This document shows, piece by piece, positions 55,123 to 64,000 of a stretch of DNA of 64,000 nucleotides. The notes beneath the pieces were generated by a model, which worked only from the letters and a program-made list of their open reading frames with translations, was not told the DNA's origin and searched no databases. Position 1 is the stretch's first letter; every line of letters begins with the position of its first letter. Position numbers and translations under genes: made by a program. This DNA is from Lithobates sylvaticus (Eukaryota > Chordata > Amphibia > Anura > Ranidae), in assembly GCA_028564925.1 (NCBI GenBank), contig CM053028.1, positions 439,720,022-439,784,021 on the forward strand, written 5' to 3'.

Positions 55123-57155
55123 CAGTGCCTTGAAAAAGTATTCAAACCCCTTAAAATTTGCCACATTTTGTCATGTTACAACTAAAAATGTAAATTTATT
55201 TTATTGGGATTTTATGTGATAGACCAACACAAAGTGGCACATAATTGTGAAGCGAAAGGAAAATAGTTTTCAATTTTTTTTACAAATAAATATATAAAAA
55301 GTATGACGTGCATTTGTATTCAGCCCCCCTGAGTCAATACTTTGTAGAACCACCTTTCACTGCAATTACAGCTGCAAATCTTTTTGGGGATGTCTCTACC
55401 AGCTTTGAACATCTAGAGAAGGACATTTGTGTCCATTCTTCTTTGCAAAATAGCTCAAGCTCTGTCAGGTTGGATGGAGAGCATCTGTGAACAGCAATTT
55501 TCAAGTCTTGCCACAGATTCTCAATTGGATTTAGGTTTGGACTTTGACCGATTCTAACACATGAATATGCTTTGATCTAAACCATTCAATTGAAGTTCTG
55601 GTTGTATGTTTAGGGTCGTTGTTCTGCAAGAAGGTGAACCTCCGTCTCAGTTTTAAGTATTTTGCAGACTTGTTTTCTTCTAAGTTTGCCCTGTATTTTG
55701 GCTCAATCAATCTTCCCATCAACTCTGACCAGCTTCCCTGTCCCTGCTGAAGAAAAGCATCCCCACAACATGATGTTGCCACCACCATGTTTCACGGTGG
55801 TGATGGTGTGTTCAGATTGATGTGTAGTGTTATTTTTCTACCACACATAGCGTTTTGCTTTTAGTCCAAAAATTTACATTTTGATCTCATCTGACCAGAG
55901 CACCTTCTTCCACATGTGTGCTGTGTCCCCCACATGGCTTCTCACAAACTGCAAACGGGACTTCTTATGGCTTTCCTTCAACAATGGCTTTCTTCTTGCC
56001 CCTCTTCCATAAAAGCCAGATTTGTGGAGTGCACGACTAAAGCCCCATACACACGGTAGGATTTTCCGATGGATTATGTCCTATCGGACAATGTTGTCGG
56101 AAAATCAGACCGTGTGTAGGCACCATCGGACAGTTTCCATCAGATTGTCTGACGGACAAAGTCCTATCTCCTGCTGGATAGATTTTTTGACAACAAAGTC
56201 CGATCACACCAAATCCGATCGTGTGTAGCGAATTCCGACCGGACAAAGTGCTACGCATGCTCAGATCACATTACAAGACCAAAGCTATTGGCTACTAGCC
56301 TCTACGTAGTCCCGTCGTAGGCAACAAATGTCACCACGTTAAGAATGATCGGATTTTCCAACAACTTTGTCCGACCGTGTGTACGCAAAACCAACATCAG
56401 ACAAAGTATGACGGACATGGTCTGACGGACCTGGTCCTCGGATAATCCGCGCGTGTGTATGGGGCTTAATAGTTGTCCTGTGGACAGATTCTCCCACCTG
56501 AGCTGTGGATCTCTGCAGCTCCTCCAGAGTTACCATGGGCCTCTTGGATGCTTCTCTTATTAATGCTCTCCTTGCCTGGCCAGTCAGTTTAGGTGGACAG
56601 CCATGTCTTGGTGGGTTTGCAGTTGTGCCATACTCTTTGCATTTTCGGATGATGGATTAAACAGTGCTCCGTGAGATGTTCAAAGCTTGGGATATTTTTT
56701 TTATAACCTAACCCTGCTTTAAACTTCTCCACAACTTTATCCCTGACCTGTCTGGTGTGTTCCTTGGCCTTCATGATGCTGTTTGTTCACTAAGGATCTC
56801 TAACAAACCTCTGAGGGCTTCACAAAACAGCTGTATTTATACTGAGAATAAATTACACACAGGTGGACTCTATTTACTAATTAGGTGACTTCTGAAGACA
56901 AATGGTTCCACTAGATTTTAGTAAGTGGTTTCAGCGTAAAGGGGGCTGAATACAAATACACGCCACACATTTCACATATTTATTTGTTAAAAATTTTTTG
57001 AAAACCATTTATAACTTCCTTCCGCTTCACAATTATGTGCCACTTTGTGTTGGTCTATCACATAAAATCCCAATAAAATACATTTACGTTTGTGGTTGTA
57101 ACATGACAAAATGTGGAAAATGTTAAGGGTTATGAATACTTTTTTCAAGGCACTG
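55123..57155 (-). mobile_element. Tc1/mariner transposon with decayed transposase
   Basis: CAGTGCCTTGAAAAAGTATT and its inverted copy ending at 57155, with TA on both sides (55121-55122 and 57156-57157). Inverted repeats are ~210 bp. The minus-strand transposase begins MKAKEHTRQVRDKVVEKFKA (56774). Later pieces read MVTLEELQRSTAQVGESVHR and, toward 55350, PNLNPIENLWQDLKI-like DDE sequence. Stops and frameshifts split the frame, and a Harbinger-like MITE (56041-56466) interrupts it, so it is inactive. Confidence 0.92.
56041..56466. mobile_element. Harbinger-like MITE inside the Tc1 element
   Basis: Ends AGCCCCATACACACGG and CGCGTGTGTATGGGGCT, TAA duplicated at 56038-56040 and 56467-56469. Removing one copy restores GCACGACTAATAGTTGTCC, the expected Tc1 sequence. 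Near-twin of 30,850-31,274. Confidence 0.95.
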
Positions 57156-57157
57156 TA

Positions 57158-57550
57158 GAGGTAGATAGGTCCTAAAATTGAATAAAACAATGGGTAATAG
57201 AGAGGTGTTCTGAATATTTTTTTTGCAATGTTTTTGCCCAGACATACATTTAAGGTATAAGATTAGTAAAAAAAAATAATAATGTTTTTTTAAATCAGCG
57301 CAAAGGATGGTGTTTATGTTCTGCTGGCTAGTCAGTTAGTTGAAATCTTAGTTAGTTGAAGTCCTCTGCCATCCCACGTGCCCCCACAGCCATGCTGTCG
57401 GGTTTAATACCAGCTGTGGATGCGATCTATGTATAGTGGACGGGCAATTAATAAAAGGTTCACCTCCTCCATTCGCAGAGCACTTTTCATTGATGAAAAC
57501 TATGGTATAGCTGCTATTAGCACTCTTGGTGAGCGGGTCCAGAGCTGGTA
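57158..57550. other. no gene or repeat recognised
   Basis: AT-rich then mixed sequence following the Tc1 element, no supported features. Confidence 0.4.
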
Positions 57551-57554
57551 TTAA

Positions 57555-57773
57555 AGTGGAAGTAAACCCTCCTATCGTTTTCAGCCAAGGAAGCTGCCAT
57601 CTTGGCCTCTGTTCAATCTTCAACTGCCATGATGCTGCACATGTGATCAGTTATGACACCAGCCATTGGATGGTTTGACAGTTTGGTTGAAAGCATAGTC
57701 AATGTGACAGGTAGCATTTCCGGCATTCCATTTTTTTTTTTTAACTATTTCAATCAAAGGGTTTACTTCCGCT
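57555..57773. mobile_element. TTAA MITE, AGTGGAAGTAAACCC family, short
   Basis: Ends AGTGGAAGTAAACCCTCC and GGGTTTACTTCCGCT, TTAA at 57551-57554 and 57774-57777. 219 bp, similar ends to the 62.3-kb copy. Confidence 0.9.
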
Positions 57774-57777
57774 TTAA

Positions 57778-58430
57778 CTCCCACAGCACCAGAGAAAGAT
57801 TATGGTTGTTGGGGAATGCAAGGGGATGGCAGGGGACTTTGGATTTCATCAAACAGCCATCAGCATAAAGGGACACTTTGCATTAAATGTAAAAAATGAA
57901 TACATTTAAAAAAAATTGACCTCACTTAGACATTAAGGACCTATTCACACTTGCATTTTCATGCAGCAAAACGTATGTATTTATCTATATGAGCATGCAT
58001 TACAAGTAGAATTTGCGTTCTTTCACATCTTTATGTTGCAGTTTAATGTGAAAGAGAGAAAATATGGGCCCATTCACACCTACGCATGTGCGTATCCACA
58101 CAATATACAACACAAATGGAAGGGTGAGAATCCAGAAAACCTGTTAGTTGGCTGTTATTTCTCTATAGTGTGGGGAATGCAACATGGAAAAACCCCAGAG
58201 TAGGATGGAGAGGTATAAAAAGTCAGTGTGTGTGACTGACTCATCCACTTATAACCAAAATTTCACTTCTAAGTAGAATTGATCCTTTAAATGTCTGACT
58301 TTAGATCAGATAATTGCAGGGAGTTTGGAGCCATTGCTGCTTCTCTGCATAAGCACGCTGCAAATGATTGTACAGATGTCTGAGCTCATAATACTGAGCA
58401 CATACGGTATTCTGAATGCTGACAGACTAA
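57778..58430. other. single-copy-looking DNA with a TTCACACT-type fragment
   Basis: GGACCTATTCACACTTGCATTTTC (57938) and GGGCCCATTCACACC (58067) resemble a common anuran MITE. Otherwise nothing coding. Confidence 0.4.
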
Positions 58431-58431
58431 A

Positions 58432-58672
58432 GCCTCGTACATACAATGAGAATATCGAACAAATGATTGTTCTTTTTCTTTTGCATGTTAGTTTCATATG
58501 GTAAACCAATAGTTTACTAAATTTACGAAAATTCCCGGACGTGATGTAATGTGTTGTATTGTATTGTAATGAATTCTTTCATTTCCAAGCATGCGTGCAC
58601 GGTCTTGGTCTTCTGATATTTTTCAGTTGAATACTGTTCTGATTAAATGAAAATCGTTCATTCTGTTACACG
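58432..58672. mobile_element. MITE related to the 30.5-kb element
   Basis: AGCCTCGTACATACAATGAG to GAAAATCGTTCATTCTG. It butts against the truncated end of the second Tc1 element. Confidence 0.5.
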
Positions 58673-60074
58673 CTGGTGGATGTTAGAGACCTTGCGCTCC
58701 TCCACCTTCCGTTTGAGGATGCCCCACAGATGCTCAATAGAGTTTAGGTCTGGAGACATGCTTGGCCAGTCCATCACCTTTATCCTCTGCTTCTTTAGCA
58801 AGGCAGTGGTTATCTTGGAGGTGTGTTTAGGGTCGTTATCATGTTGGAATATTGCCCTGCAGCCCAGTCTCCAAAGGGAGGGAATCATGCTCTGCTTCAG
58901 TATGTCACAGTACATGTTGGCAAATTTATGGTTCCCTCAATGAATTGTAGCTCCCCAGTGCGGGCAGCACTCATGTAGCCCCAGACCATGGCACCACCGT
59001 GCTTGACTGTAGGCAAGACACACTTGTCTTTGTACTCCTCACCTGGTTTTCACCACGCACGCTTGACACCATCTGAACCAAATAAGTTTATCTTGGTTTC
59101 ATCAGGCCACAGGACATGGTTTCAGTAATTTATGTCCTTCGTCTGCATATCTTCAGCAAACTGTTTGCAGGATTTCTTGTACATCATCTTTAGAAGAGGC
59201 TTCCTTCTGGGACAACAGCCAGGCAGAGCAATTTGATGCAGTGTGCAGCATATGGTCTGAGGGGCTGACCCCCCACCCCTTCAACCTATGCAGCAATGCT
59301 GGCAGCACTCATATGTCTATTTCCTAAAGACAACCTCTGGATATGATGCTGAGCATGTGCACTCAACTTCTGTGGTCGACCATGATGACGCCTGTTCTGA
59401 GTGGAACTTGTCCTGTTAAACCCCTGTATGGTTTTGGCCACCATACTGCAGCTCAGTTTCAGGGTCCTGGCAATCTTTTTATAGCCTAGGTCAGTGATGG
59501 AGAACCTTGGCACCCCAGATGATTTTAAACTAAATTTTCCATGATGCTCAACTACACTGCAGAGTGCATGAACATCATGGGAAATGTAGTTCCAAAACAT
59601 TTGGGGTGCCAAGGTTCACCATCACTGGCCTAGGTCATCTTTATGAAGAACAACAATTTTTTTTTTCAGATCCACAAAGAGTCCTTTTGCCATGAGGTGC
59701 CATTTTGAACTTCCAGTGACCAGTATGAGAGTGTGAGAGCGATAACACCAGATCTAACACACCTGCTCCCCATTCACACCTGAGACCTAGTAACACTAAC
59801 GAGTCACATGACACCGGGGAGGGAAAATGGTTAACTGGGCCCAATTTGGACATTTTCACTTAGGGGTGTACTCACTTTTGTTGCCAGTGGTGTAGACATT
59901 AATGGCTGTGTGTTGAGTTATTTTGAGGGGACAGCAAATTTACACTGTTATACAAGCTGTACACTCACTACTTTACATTGTAGCAAAGTGTCATTTCTTC
60001 AGTGTTGCCACATGAAAAGATATAATAAATATTTACAAAAATGTGAGGGGTGTACTCACTTTTGTGAGATACTG
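58673..60074 (-). mobile_element. Tc1/mariner transposon, one end lost, transposase decayed
   Basis: The retained inverted repeat ends ACTCACTTTTGTGAGATACTG at 60074, followed by TA. The minus-strand transposase starts MAPHGKRTLCGSEKK (~59693), continues YKKIARTLKLSCSMVAKTIQ and HGRPQKLSAHAQHHIQRLSL, and ends with [12 protein letters not shown] and [20 protein letters not shown] before truncation at ~58673 just after SNIHQ. A hAT MITE (59492-59627) splits it and frameshifts are present. Second family, distinct from the 55.1-kb element. Confidence 0.9.
59492..59627. mobile_element. hAT MITE, 136 bp, 8-bp target duplication
   Basis: Ends CAGTGATGGAGAACCTTGGC and GCCAAGGTTCACCATCACTG. GCCTAGGT is duplicated exactly at 59484-59491 and 59628-59635, within the Tc1 transposase remnant. 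Confidence 0.95.
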
Positions 60075-60076
60075 TA

Positions 60077-60953
60077 TATGGGGGGGCTGCAGCACAGTAG
60101 TTTTTTTACTTTTATGCATTGAATGTATTAAGGTAAACAACCTAGAGGCTTTAGAACCACTTTAATAAAACTGATGCATATCTGAGTACTCTTTTTCAGC
60201 AGATATCAGAAATCTTTTAAGTCTTTGAGACTGAAAAGCATTACAGAGACCATGCTCCTTACAATTGAGCTGATAATGGCCAGGGATTTTTATAGCAGGC
60301 ACAGCCCTGTAAACTGTGTAAATGTGGGTCTGGCTGCTGTTGTGTCATTCAGTAAGGTGGACTATGGGGAATGCAACACAGGACTCATGCTAGCAGGAAC
60401 ATGCTTTTATTCTTTAAAATACAGGAATAGGCAGCCAAGTAGGCTGAGTTCTTGGATTGGTAGATGTGGCTTTCTTTGCTTTCACTTCTGTAAATCCTTT
60501 GTGGTCCTCGGTTTTGTTGGTGAGTCATATGTGACTTACAGTCTGTGTGACGTTGTCCATGACAGCTTCCCAGTAGATGTTGAATACCTGTCTAATGTAT
60601 ACCAGAACATCTCATTGTAAAGTGGCCACCTCAACCCAGCGGTGCCAATCATCATTGCGTGTAGAATGATTTAGTTCAAGAAGAAATTAACTTTTGCCTC
60701 GCTTTATTGAGGATAGACATGTCAATGCAATAAGTACTAAGTACCAACTCTTTCCGACGTAAGACATAACTGGCATGCTATGTGAAGAAACTTGTCACAA
60801 TCTTGCTTTTGTAGGAATCTGAATATTCACTCTTTAATCACAGTAAATTAGGTAGGCTTATTTATAATTAGTTTATATTTTATCCTTTTTAGCCTGGTTT
60901 CCTTTGAGTCTGACCACGTCAGTCGAAGTGGTCAGATCACACTGTTTTCCAAA
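60077..60953. other. single-copy-looking DNA
   Basis: One 131-codon plus-strand frame (60225-60620) has no recognisable domain and no exon signals I trust. Treated as non-coding. Confidence 0.4.
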
Positions 60954-60961
60954 GTTTAAAG

Positions 60962-61253
60962 CAGCCTTTTTCAACCTTTTTACCCTTAGGAACCCTTGAA
61001 ATAGTTTTCAGGTCTCAGGGAGCTCCTGAGAAAACCATTCATTGGTGGCCAGTGGGAAGAATGCCCCCTTTACAGTGATGACCAGAATGCCACCCTTATT
61101 GACAGCTAAAAAGAATATTGGTGTCATTCAGCTGGCTTTGCCAAATGCCGTTAAACATGGAACTATGCAGGTACCATCAAATGGGTGGTCTATCAACCAT
61201 CGCTCAAGGAAACCCCTTAAGGTCTCTGAAGGAACCCTGGTTGAGAATGGCTG
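60962..61253. mobile_element. hAT MITE, 292 bp, near-exact target duplication
   Basis: Ends CAGCCTTTTTCAACC and GGTTGAGAATGGCTG. GTTTAAAG (60954-60961) and GTTTAGAG (61254-61261) match at 7 of 8 bases. It contains a single GAATGCCCCCTTTACAGTGA plus TGACCAG segment, the likely seed of the 50-kb minisatellite unit. Confidence 0.88.
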
Positions 61254-61261
61254 GTTTAGAG

Positions 61262-62329
61262 GATTACAACAACACCCACCTCAAACTACATCTAACCTTA
61301 TCACTTTGGTTGAATTTGGTGGGGTTGAATCATATATAATGTCTTCCCATCCCTCTTGGAGAGAATAGTGGAAAAGTTGTCCTGCAGAAATATATCTACC
61401 CCTACCCCCCTTTTCTAGGCCATGAAGGTGATGCTCTTTTTCATCTCTGCTCACCAGTAATTCATTTATTCTACATTATGGAAAATCCATCAGCGAAGCC
61501 TGACACCATGATTTAGCTTCATAAGGACTTTAGCAGTGTAACTTTACTAGGAAAGCCAGTCGGGATCTCTTTATGACAGTCCCTGAAGGAAGTCAGACAA
61601 GTACTATTTTTGGTACAGGTGACCATTACTGCCCCAGGAAAATGTGGAAATATTTTAACAAAGGATTATTAGTAAGTCATTTTTTTAAGGAGTGCTTTTG
61701 CATACATTTTCGCTCATAGTTTCCGTGATCCAAAATATTACACATTATATGTGGGAGCCCATGGCAGCGCCCATTTGGATGACAGCGTTGATCTCCAGAG
61801 TCGTCTCAGTGGTAGAATACTAGCGCAGTTTCATGTACAGTAAAACTGTGCTAATAGCTCATATTAGTACCCATAACAACACATCCGATTTCAGATCATT
61901 TTTGGGTTACAGTACAGTGCACTGTTTTACTGTTTTACAATACTGAACTCATTATTGTGTGTGTTTTTTTTTTTTTTTACTATAACTGCAAATAATTATG
62001 GTGCATGTTTCAATGAGCTGCTAAAAGCGGATAACAAGAAATCAAGTTAAACCAGTTTAGAGTAGAAAAAAACTGCAGTCACTTTAGGGTTACTGTACAG
62101 TAATCTTTGCCATCAGTTCACCTGACATTTCAGTTTTTGGTATATGTGGAGCATTAAAACATCTATTGCTCATTGGAACAGGTGTATCCGAGCTACTACC
62201 TCCTATGTAATGCCTGGACAACCTCATGAAAACAGCACTCAGCCGGGGAAGTCTCTGCAAACCTCCATGTGCAATCTATGCAAAAAAAGGAAGGCTGGTG
62301 CCATGGAAGTTGGCGAAAACATTGTTTTA
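61262..62329. other. no gene or repeat recognised
   Basis: AT-rich sequence with a T-run at ~61962; nothing supported. Confidence 0.4.
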
Positions 62330-62333
62330 TTAA

Positions 62334-62764
62334 AGAGGAAGTAAACCCTCTTAACAAAAACGAAAAAAAAAAAAAAAAAACCTGCAAGACAAAGGCATAA
62401 TTAGCTAGTATGCATAGCATACTAGCTAATTATGCATCACTTACCTGAGATCGAAGCCTTGGCATCGGTCCTCTTCTCCCCCTCCGACCGCCGACATCTT
62501 CTCCCGGAGTGACTTCCGGGTATCGCGGCTCCGGCGATGTGATTTGCCGGAGCCGCGATGACGTCACGCGCATGCGCACGAGAGCGGCATATAACAACTG
62601 AAGCATCGGCATATAGCGCCGTTGCTTCAGTTGTCGCTAGTGCGCATGTGCCGCATGACGTCGGCACATGCAAATACAGGTATATCTCCTAAACCGTGCA
62701 GGTACAATATACTAATATAGGCTTACCTGTAAGCTAAAGTTGTAAAAGAGGGTTTACTTCCTCT
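62334..62764. mobile_element. TTAA MITE, AGAGGAAGTAAACCCTC family
   Basis: Ends AGAGGAAGTAAACCCTC and GAGGGTTTACTTCCTCT, perfect over 17 bp, TTAA at 62330-62333 and 62765-62768. The inside has two short hairpins (GCTAGTATGCATAGCATACTAGC; CCGGAGCC-type around 62530). Confidence 0.95.
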
Positions 62765-62768
62765 TTAA

Positions 62769-63740
62769 CTGCTTGCTGACCACCCTATTGCAGTTTTACT
62801 GCTACAGGGCAGCAGCTGTGTGCCGGATCACGTACGTATACAAGATCTGTCTCTTCCGGGTAGTGGGCACGAATGCGTGCCAACGGTGGTTCTCTCCCGC
62901 TGTGATTATACACAGCGTGAGCCCATCAGCGAGCACTGTCTAATTGATGTCCGCCAGCACCCGCCAATCATCCTGCAGAGACACAGAACAGCAGTCTGTC
63001 TATGTACAAAAGGTAGATCGCCGTTCTGACAGGTGGGAAGGCATGGATCCTGTGTCTCTGCAAAGCAGGGACTAGGATCCATTTCATCCCCAAGTAAAAG
63101 CACCTAACACACTGTAGTAAAACACAGGCTAGGCACACAGTTAAGCCTTTGATTGTCCCTGATGTTAACCCCGTCCCAGCCAGTGTCATTAGTACAGTAA
63201 CAGTGCATATTTTTAGTACTGATCACTGTATTAGTGTCACTGGTCCCCAAAAAGTGTCAGTTAGTGTCCGAATCTTGCAGCCTCGCTATAAGTCGCTGAT
63301 TGCCGCCATTACTAGTAAAAAATAAATAAAAATTAATAAAAATATCCCAGAGTTTGAAGACACTATATCTTTTTCGCAAACCAATTATTGGATTTTTTTT
63401 ACCAAAAATATGTAGCAGAATACATATTGGCCTAAATTGATGAAAAAATTAGATTTTTTTAAAAGATTTTATTGGATATATTTTATAGCAGAAAGTAAAA
63501 AAAAATATATTTTTTCAGAATTGTTTGTCTTTTTTTTTTCGTTCATAGCGCAAAAAAAAAAAACTGCAGAAGGGGTCAAATACCACCAAAAAAAAGCTCT
63601 ATTTGTGGGTAAAAAGGGGATAAATTGTATTTGGGTACAACATTGCATGATTGTGCAATTGTCAGTTAAAGTAACGCAGTGCCGTATCGCAAAAAATAGC
63701 CTGGTCCCGAAGGGGGGTAAATCTGCTGGAGCCAAAGTGG
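62769..63740. mobile_element. TTAA-bounded transposon, copy I
   Basis: Left border CTGCTTGCTGACCACC follows the TTAA (62765-62768) that also ends the neighbouring MITE. Right border GCCAAAGTGG precedes TTAA (63741-63744). Same internal blocks as copies B and E (CCAGTGTCATTAGTACAGTAAC, TTTCGCAAACCAAT, AGCTCTATTTGTGGGT). Confidence 0.88.
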
Positions 63741-63744
63741 TTAA

Positions 63745-64000
63745 TGCAGGTGGACAACAGTCAAAAAAGCCATCTATTGCCTATATCTCTTGGGGCTGAG
63801 ATTTCTGCACCCGGGTTCCTGACTCTGCACACCCGCTATAGCCATTATTAGGGATTTCCTCCTTGTTGTATTATTTATTTTTTAACATTTTAGAGAATTT
63901 AACAGTTGCTTGAAAATGCAGAGGTGGGCTTAAATCCCTAAACTCACAGATGGACCGGAGCAAAGTCCGAAAATGGCAATGATATCTTGCAGTAAGAAGC
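63745..64000. other. unassigned right edge
   Basis: No repeat or exon recognised. Confidence 0.4.

Noticed and set aside
60225-60620. 131-codon plus-strand frame
   Set aside because: Composition and lack of motifs or splice signals suggest chance; no family recognised.
1-64000. CRISPR arrays, bacterial operons, rRNA or tRNA genes
   Set aside because: Tandem repeats here have no unique spacers of uniform length, and no rRNA or cloverleaf tRNA sequence was recognised; the DNA is vertebrate.

Overview
The window looks like genomic DNA of a frog, most likely a ranid. It is dominated by interleaved transposable elements. The best taxonomic clue is the recurring repeats bounded by TTAACCACTT and AAGTGGTTAA, together with short repeats bounded by TTAAAGCGGA and by ACACACGGTCGGA-type ends. 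I recognise these as abundant in ranid-type genomes, but I could not run a search. Host coding sequence is sparse: two joined 5' exons of a dysbindin-domain (DBNDD2-like) gene on the + strand near 49.7-50.0 kb, a probable last coding exon on the - strand at 7.08-7.14 kb, and a weaker candidate exon at 4.94-5.00 kb.

Layout. 1-4.8 kb is a young-looking DIRS (tyrosine-recombinase) retroelement running in from the left edge. 5.4-11 kb holds TTAA-bounded elements, a long foldback and nested short elements. 11.1-12.4 kb is AT-rich with a degraded hammerhead-like motif. 12.4-19.1 kb is two broken L1-type LINEs placed end to end, each hit later by DNA transposons whose target-site duplications can still be read. 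19.2-25 kb is a 35-bp tandem array containing one TTAA per unit, split by three large TTAA-bounded elements and flanked by a fourth. 26.3-28.1 kb is a C-rich minisatellite. 30-34.2 kb holds several short TTAA and Harbinger-like elements and a ~210-bp direct repeat flanking 1.1 kb.

34,415-42,723 is a complete L1-type LINE: 5' UTR, open ORF1, a very T-rich spacer, an open 1268-aa ORF2, a poly-A tail and a 15-bp target-site duplication. It sits inside a small MITE that also took a hAT insertion. 44.5-49.1 kb carries more TTAA MITEs, three of them in a second degenerate tandem array. The DBNDD2-like exons follow, with a 30-bp minisatellite in the next intron that appears to have grown from a hAT element. 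54-60.1 kb contains a hAT element and two Tc1/mariner elements, and the rest is TTAA elements and single-copy-looking DNA.

The genes here do not form a pathway. The coherent story is transposon ecology. TTAA-specific elements repeatedly landed in TTAA-bearing tandem arrays and next to one another, minisatellites grew inside DNA transposons, and a structurally complete LINE is present. All family names rest on sequence reading and memory.
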